Shown: positions 1 through 11,515, counted from the stretch's first letter. The stretch is DNA of 64,000 nucleotides from Salinicoccus sp. YB14-2 (GCF_001265075.1 NZ_LFKO01000002.1:554938-618937), one strand, 5' to 3'. Program-made: numbers and translations. Notes: generated by a model not told the origin, from the sequence alone.

Positions 1-870
1 GATTTTTTCATCGAACATGACCAGTTTCTCATCTTCATGAAGTTCTCTGATCAATTCATCGATTTCATCATCATCAAACTGATCCTGATTGTTGAACATC
101 AGCAGTTTCTTCACTTCGACGCCTAGCATATCTTTACCAATGAATGTGTGGCCGGTTGAAAGTGTCATGTCTTCAACAATATATAATAACCCTGCTTTCA
201 GCCTGCCGATATTTGATGGCTCGATCCCTTGTGCGAGTGCTATTTTATCCGCAGTATTGAAACCGATACCGTCTATGTCGGCTACCATTCTGTATGGTGA
301 ACGCTCAAGTATTTTTAATGTGTGATCCCCGTAATATCTTATTATTTTCGCGCTCATTCTGGCACCGAATCCGAGCTCGTTCAGACGGATGATGATTTCT
401 TCCGTCTTTTTATTCTCAAGGATAGTGTGATGAATCATATCAATTTTAGTCTTGGACAGGCCGCCTACCTTTTTAAGTGCATTTTTATCATCAGAGATGA
501 TTTCCAGTGCATTGGGACCCAGTTTATCCACTATTTTCTCTGCCGTTTTCAAACCGATGCCTTTAAATGTATCGCTGGAAAGATACTGGATGACGCCCTG
601 ATTCGTCTTCGGCAGTTCCTGTTTAAACTGTGTTGCATTGAACTGTTCGCCAAACCTCGGATGGGATTTGATATCCCCTGTAAACCTGTATGTATCTCCT
701 TCTGTAATGTCATGGAAATATCCAGTGACAATAGTATCAAAGGTGAAGTTCGTATTTGTTTCATCGACGATTACTTTCAATACAAAAAAGCGTGTTTTTT
801 CGCTTTGAAAAATAACACGCTCGACTTCACCTATAATATATTTCTCATCATAAATTGACGACTGTTCCAT
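1..870 (-). CDS. recD2: RecD2-type SF1B DNA helicase, N-terminal 290 residues (3' end outside window)
   Basis: The open frame runs from an ATG at 870 to the window edge without a stop, so only the N-terminal part of this roughly 800-residue family is visible. An OB-like N-terminal segment (GEVERVIFQSEKTRFFVLKV, about residues 12-31) is followed by tandem helix-hairpin-helix repeats (KGIGLKTAEKIV near 102-113, and DIDGIGFNTADKIA near 208-221), which is the pre-helicase layout of RecD2 proteins lacking RecBC. The Walker motifs would lie beyond position 1. RecD2 is a 5'-3' helicase linked to replication and recombination repair. A GGTGA site precedes the ATG, and the TPR gene stop lies 24 nt upstream, so it probably ends the iscS-mnmA-TPR-recD2 operon as in staphylococci. 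The family call is strong; the 3' half is unseen. Confidence 0.85.
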   Translation of the reverse strand, partial: MEQSSIYDEKYIIGEVERVIFQSEKTRFFVLKVIVDETNTNFTFDTIVTGYFHDITEGDTYRFTGDIKSHPRFGEQFNATQFKQELPKTNQGVIQYLSSDTFKGIGLKTAEKIVDKLGPNALEIISDDKNALKKVGGLSKTKIDMIHHTILENKKTEEIIIRLNELGFGARMSAKIIRYYGDHTLKILERSPYRMVADIDGIGFNTADKIALAQGIEPSNIGRLKAGLLYIVEDMTLSTGHTFIGKDMLGVEVKKLLMFNNQDQFDDDEIDELIRELHEDEKLVMFDEKI

Positions 871-894
871 TTTCTTCACCGCCGGGAAAATATA

Positions 895-2639
<1,745 letters not shown>

Positions 2640-2659
2640 TTAATACATTCCTTTCTGAT

Positions 2660-3796
2660 TTAAATCATTTCTCTTTCATATAATCTGTTATAAATTTTCT
2701 CCAACTGGTTAACAATTTCTGATATATCTTCTTCTTCCATTAGATGTGAGAAGCTGAAACGGATTGACTGCAGTGCTCTTTTCTCATCATTGTACATCGA
2801 CTGTATCACATGGGACGGCTGGACCGTGCCGGCGTTACACGCTGAGCCTGCTGATACATATATACCTGCCATATCCAGGGCTGTCAGCAGAAATTCAGCT
2901 TCCGTCCAACGGAAGTATATATTTACAATGTGGCTTGACTGATTATTGACATCGCCATTCACTTCAAATGGGATTTTTTTCTCAGTCAGTTCATTTAAAA
3001 AGCGTTCTTTCATCTGCATCTCTTTAATGGTTCTTTTCGAACGCTCGGATGCTGCCTTCTCCATCGCAAGACTGAAAGCATGTACCCACATAATATTTTC
3101 AGTGCCGGCACGTCTTGATAATTCGTGTGACCCGCCGGTGATCTGTGCGGACAGCTTTATGCCTTCTTTCAAATAAAGAAGCCCGATGCCTTTCGGTCCG
3201 TATATTTTATGACCGCTCAGCGTCAACAGGTCTGCACCGATGTTCTCCACATCGATGTCCATATGGCCGAAGCCCTGTACAGCATCCACATGCAGCAGAG
3301 CTTTATGCTCTTTTAACGTTTCAGCAATTTCATAAAGAGGCTGCATACTGCCGGTTTCATTATTGACCATCATGACAGAGACCAATACTGTATTATCTTT
3401 CAGGCTGCTTTTCAACTCTTCGGCATCAATTTGTCCATTTTCTTTAGCGGACAGGAAAGTCACATCATATTCTTCACTTAAATTCTGATAAGTTGTCCTG
3501 ACGGAAGCATGTTCAATGTCAGTTGTAATAAAATGCGGTTTATCGTGTGCTTCAGAAATCCCTTTGATCGCAAGATTATTTGCCTCAGTCGCACCGCTTG
3601 TCAAAATGATTTCATTCGGCTTCGCATTGATGCACTCTGCAATCCTCTTTCGGTGCTTCTGCAGATCTGCTTTGGCATCTTTGCCTATACGGTGGATGCT
3701 TGAAGGATTTCCGAAGTTTTCTGCATTATTGACGGCTTCCTCGAGTATTTCTTTATCAAACGGCGTAGTAGCTGCGTAATCGACATAAACTGACAT
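2660..3796 (-). CDS. iscS: Cysteine desulfurase, NifS/IscS (YrvO) type
   Basis: This PLP enzyme converts cysteine to alanine and a protein-bound persulfide. PLP-lysine K197 is in SGHKIYGPKG and the persulfide cysteine C320 is in SAGSACNAG, so both catalytic elements are present. I use the ATG at 3796 because AAGGGTGA lies a proper distance upstream and the conserved start VYVDYAATTP follows directly; an upstream TTG at 3814 would place the ribosome site inside the frame. The protein is 378 residues. Adjacency to mnmA indicates a main role in supplying sulfur to tRNA 2-thiolation, as for YrvO in B. subtilis. In Bacillus the cymR regulator lies next to it; here cymR is about 9.5 kb away. Confidence 0.95.
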   Translation of the reverse strand: MSVYVDYAATTPFDKEILEEAVNNAENFGNPSSIHRIGKDAKADLQKHRKRIAECINAKPNEIILTSGATEANNLAIKGISEAHDKPHFITTDIEHASVRTTYQNLSEEYDVTFLSAKENGQIDAEELKSSLKDNTVLVSVMMVNNETGSMQPLYEIAETLKEHKALLHVDAVQGFGHMDIDVENIGADLLTLSGHKIYGPKGIGLLYLKEGIKLSAQITGGSHELSRRAGTENIMWVHAFSLAMEKAASERSKRTIKEMQMKERFLNELTEKKIPFEVNGDVNNQSSHIVNIYFRWTEAEFLLTALDMAGIYVSAGSACNAGTVQPSHVIQSMYNDEKRALQSIRFSFSHLMEEEDISEIVNQLEKIYNRLYEREMI

Positions 3797-3945
3797 TTTA
3801 TTCACCCTTATCAACCATTAAATTATTAACTAATATATTCTAACATGTTTCAATGTAAAATTATAATGTTTGAAATCAATTATTAGCTAAAAGTGACATA
3901 TATTTGTACACTTTTAATTAGATAATAAAAACAGGAGATGAAAGA

Positions 3946-4947
3946 ATGTCTAAACAGTTAAATATTTCAGCACTCAATCTGGTACCCGTCCGGGCAGGTA
4001 CCAATGCAGCACAGGCAATTGAAGATATGGTCGACCTTGCACAACACATCGACGGTTCGAGCTATCAGAGATACTGGATTTCAGAACACCATAATATGAC
4101 CTCGATCGCTTCATCTGCCACAAGAATCTTAATCAAACATATTTTGGAACATACAAAAAATATCAGAGTCGGAAGCGGCGGTGTCATGCTGCCAAACCAT
4201 GCGCCGCTCGTCGTGGCCGAAGAATTCGGAACAATGCATGCAATTTACGGCGACCGTCTGGACCTCGGACTGGGACGTGCACCGGGGACGGACATGGCAA
4301 CGGCCAACGCTATCCGGAGAAGCAACCATGACGGCGTATTTTCTTTTAAAAGTGAGATTGAAGAGTTGAAAAGATATTTATCTGCAGTCCCGACACAAGT
4401 GGTTGCCTATCCGGGACAGGGGACGGAAGTTCCTTTATATGTACTTGGGTCTTCAACGGATTCGGCTCATATCGCTGCAGACCTCGGACTGCCTTATGCA
4501 TTCGCAGCACATTTCGCTCCCGCTCAGATGGAGAATGCTTTTAAAATATATGAAGACAACTTCAAACCATCCAACCAGTTGGATAAGCCATATAAGATGG
4601 CGAGTCTGAACGTCATCATGGCAGATACGAACGACGAAGCGGAGTTTATTAAAACGACGCACTACCAGAATATCCTCAACCTGATCAGAAACACACGCGG
4701 ACAGCTGCCGAAGCCTGTAGAGAACATGGCCGACAGGTGGTCACCTAGAGAAGAACAGGCTGTCAAATCACAGTTCCCAATTGCATTTTCCGGCAGTAAG
4801 GAAAAAGCCACGGAAGAACTCAGACTTTTCCAGAGCCAGTTCAATGTCGATGAAATCATGGCTGTATCATACATCTATGATATGGACGACTTGAAGAAGT
4901 CATACGACCTGTTCGAAGAGCTGGTCAAAGAATATAATGCCGAATAG
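3946..4947 (+). CDS. Luciferase-like (LLM class) flavin-dependent oxidoreductase
   Basis: The protein has 333 residues and a clear bacterial luciferase-like TIM-barrel pattern: the N-terminal strand LNISALNLVPVR, YWISEHHNM near residues 45-53 (the H pair typical of this group), RVGSGGVMLPNHAPL near 73-87, and GRLDLGLGRAPGTD-like GDRLDLGLGRAPGTD near 102-116. Such enzymes use reduced flavin from a partner reductase and oxygen; the substrate cannot be read from sequence. Related Bacillus/Staphylococcus proteins of this length are annotated as alkanal monooxygenase-like. The ATG at 3946 has CAGGAG eight bases upstream. It is transcribed alone, divergent from iscS. Confidence 0.9.
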   Translation: MSKQLNISALNLVPVRAGTNAAQAIEDMVDLAQHIDGSSYQRYWISEHHNMTSIASSATRILIKHILEHTKNIRVGSGGVMLPNHAPLVVAEEFGTMHAIYGDRLDLGLGRAPGTDMATANAIRRSNHDGVFSFKSEIEELKRYLSAVPTQVVAYPGQGTEVPLYVLGSSTDSAHIAADLGLPYAFAAHFAPAQMENAFKIYEDNFKPSNQLDKPYKMASLNVIMADTNDEAEFIKTTHYQNILNLIRNTRGQLPKPVENMADRWSPREEQAVKSQFPIAFSGSKEKATEELRLFQSQFNVDEIMAVSYIYDMDDLKKSYDLFEELVKEYNAE

Positions 4948-4983
4948 TTCGGACACGAGTATGTTACTTTGAAAATGGGTTAT

Positions 4984-5100
4984 GCTCGGATTTTAGAGCT
5001 ATAAAACGAGCCAATCCAGAAAGAATCCGTCAGTGCTCGGATTTATAACCCAAAAAACGAGCAAGTGACATAAAAATCGACACATGCTCGTTTCAGAAAC
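4984..5100. repeat. Three spaced GCTCG elements forming imperfect inverted repeats
   Basis: Downstream of the oxidoreductase gene, GCTCGGATTT occurs at 4984 and again at 5035. Each is followed 19-23 bases later by AAACGAGC (ending at 5011 and 5062), so each unit can fold into a hairpin. A third GCTCG with GTTT follows at 5096-5104. The units are spaced 51 and 61 bases apart. No coding function is seen. It may be a small family of intergenic repeats of this genome; I saw no further copy in this window. Confidence 0.5.
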
Positions 5101-5114
5101 TTTTTTCCATCATC

Positions 5115-5158
5115 AAAAAAGCTGCTGACAACTTTAATCGGTTGCCGCAGCTTTTTAT
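5115..5158. terminator. Bidirectional intrinsic terminator between convergent genes
   Basis: GCTGC (5121-5125) pairs with GCAGC (5147-5151), extended by CAAC/GTTG (5129-5132/5141-5144), with a T-run on the plus side and an A-run (T-run on minus) on the other. It separates the luciferase-like gene from the convergent dioxygenase gene whose stop is at 5160. Confidence 0.75.
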
Positions 5159-5159
5159 T

Positions 5160-5924
5160 TTACTCATCCATATCGGCCACAACTGTCAACTGATAATCAA
5201 TCAGAATGACAGATCTCACTCCTGAGTCATCTCCAGAATCTTTCATCACCGGACTGACATAGTGGCTGACTGCTGAATCATCCACGCCGTATGATTCGAG
5301 CGGTTTGGAGATCTCGAAAAATTCATGCAGATCTTTCTTATCGACCTCTTCCGGCTGCTTTCCTCTGACTTCAGGAATGCCGATTGCATTCATACCGCCT
5401 TTAACATTCCTTCTCTCGATTAAATGAGCGAATGTGAACGGTTCTCCGTCCTGATGCAGACAGTCCGGGGATGACACCGCCTTATCTTCGTCGTTATCTA
5501 CCATCAATTTCACAAAATGCACACCGACATGTATCGGCATGATTTTATCTTCTTCCTGCCAGAACGTTTTATGGTAATTGGCCATGATGATTTTCTTAAG
5601 CAGTTTATTGTCACGGATGTCTGAATCAATCGAATGGAATTCCCTGTACGACCCGGGATGCTCGGGGTTGAATTTGCCCTGGAAGTAAGCGGCGTACTCA
5701 TTGCCCTCCCTCTTTACATCCGGCAGCCATTCAATATTGCCCGACGTTGGCAGTACAAGGGCACGTGAATACCTTCTGTAACGGTTCAATTCCGGCGCAT
5801 AGTCATCGATCGGTAAGTTTTCAAAATAGCTGAGCAGTGCTTCATAATCTTTTTCAATACCGTCATAACGGAGCGATTCCATATAATCATATATTGCATA
5901 ACCTTTATCTTTTAACTGACTCAT
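5160..5924 (-). CDS. 2OG-Fe(II) dioxygenase family protein (PF10014-like)
   Basis: The 254-residue protein resembles the 2-oxoglutarate/Fe(II) dioxygenase family that includes Bacillus L-isoleucine 4-hydroxylase. The iron triad appears as H157-x-D159 (CLHQDGEPF) with H221 (SHYVSPV), and R237 (GVRSVILIDYQL) is placed to bind the 2-oxoglutarate carboxylate. The surrounding FVKLMVDN before HxD and HLIERRNVKGGMN after it also fit. The substrate, perhaps a free amino acid, is an inference from the family. Start ATG at 5924 has AAAGGA upstream. It is monocistronic and faces away from nth. Confidence 0.75.
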   Translation of the reverse strand: MSQLKDKGYAIYDYMESLRYDGIEKDYEALLSYFENLPIDDYAPELNRYRRYSRALVLPTSGNIEWLPDVKREGNEYAAYFQGKFNPEHPGSYREFHSIDSDIRDNKLLKKIIMANYHKTFWQEEDKIMPIHVGVHFVKLMVDNDEDKAVSSPDCLHQDGEPFTFAHLIERRNVKGGMNAIGIPEVRGKQPEEVDKKDLHEFFEISKPLESYGVDDSAVSHYVSPVMKDSGDDSGVRSVILIDYQLTVVADMDE

Positions 5925-6065
5925 GTCTTATCTTTCCTTTACAATTTGTTGTCAATAAATCATTCTATCATAAAATGAAAACAAACCGAATGTGTGATGG
6001 GAAACACACCGTGATTACCGGCAGCTGTGATATATTGGATTCAAAATAGTTAAGGAGCGAAAGAT

Positions 6066-6713
6066 ATGCTCACAGATGAATCCGCCAGACACGTCATTTA
6101 TGAAATTATGAAACTGTATCCGGACGCCGTTCCGAAAATGCGTTATGATGACCCATTCAAACTGCTTATGGTGGTCATTTTAAGCGCACAGGCGACAGAT
6201 GCCTCCATCAGGAAAATCAGGGACCGGTTGTTTGAACGCTATCCGGACCCGGAAACGGTCATGAAATCATCACCTGAAGAAATCGAGTCATGCATCCGAT
6301 CAATCGGTCTTTATAAAAATAAAGCCCGTTATATTTATGAGAGCAGCAGACAGCTGCTGGAACACTTTGACGGCAATGTTCCAATGACGAGAAGAGAGCT
6401 TCAGACATTGTCTGGCATCGGACCAAAGTCTGCAAACATCATGCTGAGTGTCGCATTCGGTGAAGATGCATTCGCTGTGGATACACATGTTGCAAGGGTG
6501 TGCAGACATCACCGCATCGTCCCGGAAAATGCCACGCCCCGGCATATTGAAGCCCGTGTGACGGAAATCATCCCGTCCAAGTACTGGGGGCGGGTCCATC
6601 AGTCCATGATTTCCTTCGGCCGTGAAGTCTGTACACCCAGAAATCCGGACTGCAGGAAATACCCTCAGCTGTATGAGGATTTGGAGTATATGGAGGGCGG
6701 CACTATGAAATGA
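6066..6713 (+). CDS. nth: Endonuclease III-like DNA glycosylase with incomplete Fe-S cluster motif
   Basis: Endonuclease III removes oxidised pyrimidines and nicks abasic sites. The helix-hairpin-helix LSGIGPKSAN carries the catalytic lysine K121, and AVDTHV carries the catalytic aspartate D139, so glycosylase chemistry looks intact. The usual C-terminal C-x6-C-x2-C-x5-C cluster is C189, C196, then Y199 and D205: two of four ligands are replaced. The protein is 215 residues with a good AAGGAG site before the ATG. Staphylococci usually carry a standard nth in the dnaD-nth-pbp region, so this is probably a second, divergent paralogue. It stands alone between two minus-strand genes. Confidence 0.88.
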   Translation: MLTDESARHVIYEIMKLYPDAVPKMRYDDPFKLLMVVILSAQATDASIRKIRDRLFERYPDPETVMKSSPEEIESCIRSIGLYKNKARYIYESSRQLLEHFDGNVPMTRRELQTLSGIGPKSANIMLSVAFGEDAFAVDTHVARVCRHHRIVPENATPRHIEARVTEIIPSKYWGRVHQSMISFGREVCTPRNPDCRKYPQLYEDLEYMEGGTMK

Positions 6714-6850
6714 AGATGGAGCAGTATTTTTTTATTGAAATTCCTATAAGTCACTCCGAATTCGAAAGTTATTCGAAAACCACATGATAAATTCTCGAAA
6801 AGTAGTTCAAATCATCAGACTTAATAGAAAACAGCAATTAAGATCATACA

Positions 6851-6885
6851 AAAAAATAACAGGCCGAGTGCCTGTTATTTTGTAT
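6851..6885. terminator. Intrinsic terminator at the end of thrB
   Basis: A ten-base-pair perfect stem AATAACAGGC (6855-6864) / GCCTGTTATT (6870-6879) with a five-base loop is flanked by an A-run and a T-rich tract. The 3' arm overlaps the last codons of thrB (stop at 6875), so it ends the hom-thrC-thrB operon on the minus strand and may also serve nth. Confidence 0.75.
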
Positions 6886-7744
6886 AGATTTCAAGTTCTT
6901 CATGTTGAACTTTGTCGATTTTGTTCAATTCTTGCAGAATCCCTTTCACATCTACTTTATCACACAGCGTCATGACACTCGGTCCTGCACCGCTGATGAC
7001 AGTCGCATAAGCATTTTTCCTGAGCGCACTATCTTTGATCTCATCAAATTCCTTGATCAATGGCCTGCGGTATATTTCATGAAACTGATCTTTCATCATC
7101 AGTCTGCCCATATCCACATACTCTTTGTTGAACAAAGAAAACAGCATGACGTTGTTGATGGCATTCTGATTGACCGCTGTCTGCCTGGAATATGATTCCG
7201 GCAGTGCCCTTCTCGCCTCGTTCGTATTGATCATATAGTTTGGAACGGAAACGATAAGAGAAAAGTCGATATCATCCAGCACATGATAATACAGTTCACC
7301 ATGGTTGTAATAACCGACAAATACACCGCCGGTAATACAGGGTCCGATGTTGTCCGGATGACCTTCAATATCACAGCCGAGCATGATTTTATCATGATCT
7401 GACAGATTGAGATTGCAAAAATAAGCGGCGATTTCAATGCCGGCAACAATGGCGGATGAAGAACTGCCGAGACCATGAGCGAGCGGTATTTCACTGTCCA
7501 TCTCCACTCTCACTGGCGGCATCTCTTTATTATATTTAAGAGCAATACTCTTCGCGGTTGAAATCACCAGGTTGTCCTCTCCGGGTGGCAGGATATCCAG
7601 GTCAGAGTTTAAAAAATCAACCTTGAATTCAGCATTTTCATACGCTTTAATCTTTAAAAATTTAGTGACTGCGACACCGATGGAATCAAAACCCAGCCCA
7701 AGGTTGGCGCTTGTAGCCGGGATCCTTAAATCAATCTGTTTCAT
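6875..7744 (-). CDS. thrB: Homoserine kinase (GHMP family)
   Basis: ThrB phosphorylates homoserine, the step before threonine synthase. The 289 residues carry the three GHMP motifs: [15 protein letters not shown] near 9-23, the ATP loop [16 protein letters not shown] near 88-103, and the C-terminal SGAGPSVM near 251-258. It is the last gene of hom-thrC-thrB; its ATG lies within the end of thrC (14-base overlap), suggesting coupled translation with only a weak ribosome site of its own. The same order, opposite to an aspartokinase gene, is found in S. aureus. Confidence 0.96.
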   Translation of the reverse strand: MKQIDLRIPATSANLGLGFDSIGVAVTKFLKIKAYENAEFKVDFLNSDLDILPPGEDNLVISTAKSIALKYNKEMPPVRVEMDSEIPLAHGLGSSSSAIVAGIEIAAYFCNLNLSDHDKIMLGCDIEGHPDNIGPCITGGVFVGYYNHGELYYHVLDDIDFSLIVSVPNYMINTNEARRALPESYSRQTAVNQNAINNVMLFSLFNKEYVDMGRLMMKDQFHEIYRRPLIKEFDEIKDSALRKNAYATVISGAGPSVMTLCDKVDVKGILQELNKIDKVQHEELEIYTK

Positions 7745-8807
7745 CGTTTTTCAGGCTTTCGATATATTCGATGACCGCTTCTTCATCGTTCGGAAGCACT
7801 TTAGGCTGTACAGCCGCTTCGTCCATTGCGGTCTGCGGGTCTTTAAGACCGTTGCCTGTCAATACCGTAACAACGGTACTGCCCGCTTCCACTTTACCTT
7901 CAGAGAGTGCTTTCAGCAGTCCTGCGATACTTGCGTTTGAGCCCGGCTCTGCAAAGATACCTTCTTTACGGCCAAGCATACTGTATGCACTTAAGATTTC
8001 ATCATCAGTCACGGAATCGATGGTGCCACCGGATTCATCCCGTGCATCTGTTGCCAGTTTCCAGCTCGTCGGGTTACCGATTCTTATGGCGGTACCCACT
8101 GTTTCAGGCGCTTCTATCACTTTATCTTTTGTGATTGCAGCTGAACCTTCCGCTTCATATCCGAACATCTTAGGCAGTTTGGAACCTTTTTTCTCATTGT
8201 ATTCTTTAAAACCTTTCCAATAGGCTGAAATATTCCCCGCGTTGCCGACAGGGATGAAAAGATAGTCCGGTGCCTCATCCAGTGACTCAATGATTTCGAA
8301 TGCAGATGTTTTCTGACATTCGATTCTGTATGGATTCACTGAGTTTACCAAAGTGATGCCTTCATTATTCTCTGCGATCTTTCGGACGATTTTAAGTGCA
8401 TCATCAAAGTTCCCCTGAATGGAAACAATTTTTGCACCATAGATAATCGCCTGGGCAATTTTACCCAGGGCAACCTTTCCTTCCGGTATGATTACAATCG
8501 TATTCAGTCCGAGTCTGGACGCATAAGCAGCAGCAGAAGCGGAAGTATTCCCGGTCGAAGCACAGATGACAGTATGTGCCCCTTCCTCTTTTGCTTTTGC
8601 GACAGCAAGCACCATACCACGATCCTTGAATGAACCGGTCGGATTCAAACCTTCAAATTTAGCGAAGGCATTGATGTTGTATTCCTCACTGAGTGAGTTC
8701 AATGGAATTAATGGCGTATTGCCTTCCTGCAATGATAATTTCGGTGTATTTTCCGTCACCGGTAAATATTCTTTGAATTCTTCCAGTAAACCTTTCCAGT
8801 ACGCCAT
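7731..8807 (-). CDS. thrC: Threonine synthase
   Basis: This PLP enzyme converts O-phosphohomoserine to threonine. The PLP lysine is in [11 protein letters not shown] near residue 60, with [13 protein letters not shown] near 83-95 as the phosphate-binding region and PVGNAGNI near 189 binding the cofactor ring. I start at ATG 8807 because AGGAG lies eight bases upstream; an ATG at 8816 overlaps that site. The protein is then 358 residues. The start follows the hom stop almost directly. Confidence 0.96.
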   Translation of the reverse strand: MAYWKGLLEEFKEYLPVTENTPKLSLQEGNTPLIPLNSLSEEYNINAFAKFEGLNPTGSFKDRGMVLAVAKAKEEGAHTVICASTGNTSASAAAYASRLGLNTIVIIPEGKVALGKIAQAIIYGAKIVSIQGNFDDALKIVRKIAENNEGITLVNSVNPYRIECQKTSAFEIIESLDEAPDYLFIPVGNAGNISAYWKGFKEYNEKKGSKLPKMFGYEAEGSAAITKDKVIEAPETVGTAIRIGNPTSWKLATDARDESGGTIDSVTDDEILSAYSMLGRKEGIFAEPGSNASIAGLLKALSEGKVEAGSTVVTVLTGNGLKDPQTAMDEAAVQPKVLPNDEEAVIEYIESLKNDETD

Positions 8808-8808
8808 T

Positions 8809-10011
8809 CTACTCATCTCCTATGACAGGATACTTAGCTGCGACTTCCAAACCGCCGAGCGCTTCATCCAATTGATTTTTATTCACTTTTTCAGTGATTG
8901 CTACAATATTGTTATCTTGATTATTTAATTCATGCCCGATACCTGACTCATTCAAAACAGACTTGACGTCCCCTTCATCATTATTAAAACGTAAATAATA
9001 CTGATACTCTACATCTTCGTTTTGAATAACTGCGTCTTCCTCCGGTGCGAAATTGCCGTTGACGGGTGTCTTTAAAACGTCAATCAGATCCGAAACGACC
9101 GCACTTGCCGTTTCAAGGCTGCCTGCACCCGGACCATAGTACATCGTTTCGCCCACTGCGTTGCCGATGACATATACCGCGTTCTTTTCATAATTTACAG
9201 AAGCAAGCTGGTGATCTGCCTTGAAGAAAATCGGCTCCACACTCGCACTCAGACTGTCCGTGAATTTGCCGATACCGACAAGTTTCATGATGTAGCCGAG
9301 TTTTTTCGCAATCTGGATATCTTCACTTTCGACTTTTGAAATACCGAGGCTCGGTACATCGTTAATATCGACTTTTTTATTAAATGATAATCTCGACAAT
9401 AAAACGATTTTCCTGAGGGCATCGATGCCTTCGACATCATTTGTCGGGTCTGCTTCTGCATACCCTTTTGCCTTCGCATCTTCAAGCGCATCATCATACG
9501 TCCATCCATCAACGGTCATTTTAGTAAGTATATAGTTGGTTGTACCGTTTAGAATGCCCATCACTTCTGAAATCTGGTTTGCATTCAACGAGTTTTCAAT
9601 CGTTTTGATGATCGGTACACCGCCTGCGACACTCGCTTCGTAATTCAAATGAACCTCATTCTCGTTGGCAACTGCAACGAGATCATCTATTCTTTCAGCA
9701 AGTAAATCTTTGTTTGCAGTGACAACATGGATTCTATTTTTCAAAAATTGAAGAATGATTTCATAGGTATCGTCAATACCGCCCATTACTTCTATCACGG
9801 CATCGATATCCGCGTTATAAATATCCTCAACATCATCCGTAAGATAAATGCCGGATAAATCTATATCACGTGCCTTGTCAGTGTTTTTAGCAAGTACGTG
9901 GGTGATGGTTACATCCTCACCAAGTAATGATTCAATTTTGTTTCTATTAGTATTCAATACATTAACGACACCAGTTCCAACAGTGCCCATTCCTAAGACT
10001 GCAATTTTCAT
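8809..10011 (-). CDS. hom: Homoserine dehydrogenase
   Basis: Hom reduces aspartate semialdehyde to homoserine. The NAD(P) Rossmann motif GMGTVGTG is at residues 7-14, followed by the catalytic-domain signature GGVPIIKTI near 150 and [12 protein letters not shown] near 169-180. The last 70 or so residues (YQYYLRFNN onward) form an ACT-like regulatory domain, shorter than in many homologues since the whole protein is 400 residues. A GGAGG site precedes the ATG. First gene of the threonine operon; divergent from the aspartokinase across 147 bases that would hold both promoters. Confidence 0.96.
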   Translation of the reverse strand: MKIAVLGMGTVGTGVVNVLNTNRNKIESLLGEDVTITHVLAKNTDKARDIDLSGIYLTDDVEDIYNADIDAVIEVMGGIDDTYEIILQFLKNRIHVVTANKDLLAERIDDLVAVANENEVHLNYEASVAGGVPIIKTIENSLNANQISEVMGILNGTTNYILTKMTVDGWTYDDALEDAKAKGYAEADPTNDVEGIDALRKIVLLSRLSFNKKVDINDVPSLGISKVESEDIQIAKKLGYIMKLVGIGKFTDSLSASVEPIFFKADHQLASVNYEKNAVYVIGNAVGETMYYGPGAGSLETASAVVSDLIDVLKTPVNGNFAPEEDAVIQNEDVEYQYYLRFNNDEGDVKSVLNESGIGHELNNQDNNIVAITEKVNKNQLDEALGGLEVAAKYPVIGDE

Positions 10012-10158
10012 AAGCTAGAATCCTCCATTTAAATACTTTATAACTATCCATATTAGAGTGAAAACTTGAAAAATTCAAGAAAATAATGATTTAGTCTACA
10101 CAATTCTTAATTTTTAATGTATTATTAGGTCTAAAATTCAGTTAAAGGATGTCTGCGT
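10012..10158. promoter_or_regulatory. Divergent promoter region between hom and the aspartokinase gene
   Basis: These 147 AT-rich bases separate two divergent starts. Each gene has a clear ribosome site (GGAGG for hom near 10026, AAAGGATG for the kinase near 10145). I see no T-box motif, no riboswitch and no terminator hairpin here, so any threonine or lysine control would be by a protein or by allostery. Promoter hexamers are not clear enough to place. Confidence 0.5.
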
Positions 10159-11514
10159 GTGAAAGTAGCAAAATTCGGTGGCAGTTCCCTGTCATCATCG
10201 ACACAACTCAAAAAAGTTTCTAAAATCATTCAAAATGACAGTGATATCGGTGCTGTAGTCGTCAGTGCACCTGGTAAGCGGTTCGAAGACGATATTAAAG
10301 TGACCGACTTATTGATTGCGCTTCATGCAAACAAAATAACAGGATTGCCTTACAATGAAGCATTGGATGCAATACTGAGCAGATATGAGGAAATCATTAC
10401 AGGACTCGAAATCGACTTCAATCTGCTGGATAAATTCAGAAAGACAATTCTGTCATACCTTGAAAATATTTCAGATAATGACAGACTGCTCGATGCACTA
10501 AAGTCATGCGGTGAAGATTTCAATGCACAGATGCTTGCGGAATACCTGTCCCAGGAAGGGACTTCTGCGAAGTATTATTCACCTGAGGAAGCGGGGATAT
10601 ATGTCACTGATGAATCAAGCAATGCCCAGCTTCTGGACGAATCTTATGACAAAATCGCCGAATTGAAAAACAGGGAAGAAGTCATCGTCATCCCGGGATT
10701 CTTCGGAATATCGAAAAACGGCAACATCGTAACATTTCCAAGAGGCGGTTCAGATATTTCAGGTGCCATAGTCGCCCGGGGACTCAATGCAGAAATGTAT
10801 GAAAACTACACCGATCAGAGTCATATATATTCTGCTCATCCGGGTTTCATCGACAACCCGCATGCAATTGAAGAGTTGACTTACCGTGAAATGAGAGAGC
10901 TGTCCTATTCAGGGTTCGGCATTTTCCATGACGAAGCTCTGGAGCCGCTCTATCAGGTAAAAATACCGGTGATGATTAAAAACACCAATGCACCTGAAAT
11001 TGAAGGGACAAAAATTGTCTCTAAACGTGAACTCATAAAGGATATCCCCGTCATCGGCATCAGCTGTGATGTAGGATTTACAGCAATTTCAGTCAAGGAT
11101 TATCTGATGAACCGACAGGTCGGCTATATGAGAAAACTACTTCAGATATTTGAAAACCACCAGGTTTCGGTCGAACATATGCCATCCGGTATCGACAATA
11201 TATCGATCATAGTCCGCAACAAAAACCTTGAGGGCAAGGCTGAGTCCATCACAGAAGATATCAATGACCAGCTGGAACCTGAAAAAGTGGAGACGGAAGG
11301 GAATCTTGCACTGCTGGTCATCGTCGGCGAAGGTATGGAATATACTGTCGGCCTGGCGAACAAGGCGACCAAAGCACTTACTGAAAATGATGTGAACATC
11401 AGGATGATGAATCAGGGTGCGTCGGAATCCAGTATGGTTTTCGCGGTTAAGATGGACGAGTATGACAAAGCGTTGAATGCAGTTTACAATGAATATTTCA
11501 GAAATATAGATTAA
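10159..11514 (+). CDS. Aspartate kinase
   Basis: Aspartokinase makes aspartyl phosphate, the first step to threonine, methionine and lysine. The N-terminal KVAKFGGSSLSS is the substrate-binding KFGGSS motif, VIPGFFG is near 176, and FPRGGSDISGAIVA near 193-206 is the second catalytic motif. Two ACT domains fill the C-terminal 150 residues (GISCDVGFTAISV and ALLVIVGEGMEYTVG). The start is GTG at 10159 behind AAAGGATG. The 451-residue length and the position divergent from hom fit the staphylococcal threonine-linked aspartokinase rather than the lysine-cluster enzyme, so feedback by threonine is likely but not shown. Confidence 0.93.
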   Translation: MKVAKFGGSSLSSSTQLKKVSKIIQNDSDIGAVVVSAPGKRFEDDIKVTDLLIALHANKITGLPYNEALDAILSRYEEIITGLEIDFNLLDKFRKTILSYLENISDNDRLLDALKSCGEDFNAQMLAEYLSQEGTSAKYYSPEEAGIYVTDESSNAQLLDESYDKIAELKNREEVIVIPGFFGISKNGNIVTFPRGGSDISGAIVARGLNAEMYENYTDQSHIYSAHPGFIDNPHAIEELTYREMRELSYSGFGIFHDEALEPLYQVKIPVMIKNTNAPEIEGTKIVSKRELIKDIPVIGISCDVGFTAISVKDYLMNRQVGYMRKLLQIFENHQVSVEHMPSGIDNISIIVRNKNLEGKAESITEDINDQLEPEKVETEGNLALLVIVGEGMEYTVGLANKATKALTENDVNIRMMNQGASESSMVFAVKMDEYDKALNAVYNEYFRNID

Positions 11515-11515
11515 A

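Noticed and set aside
322-858. A 178-codon open frame on the plus strand
   Set aside because: Antisense to the recD2 frame, which has clear helix-hairpin-helix motifs; the plus frame has shadow composition.
4984-5100. Possible short CRISPR array
   Set aside because: Only three partial units, repeats under 15 bases, unequal spacing and palindromic units; no cas genes nearby.
10012-10158. T-box or lysine riboswitch before the aspartokinase gene
   Set aside because: Only 147 bases between two divergent starts, no T-box core, no terminator hairpin and no L-box motifs.
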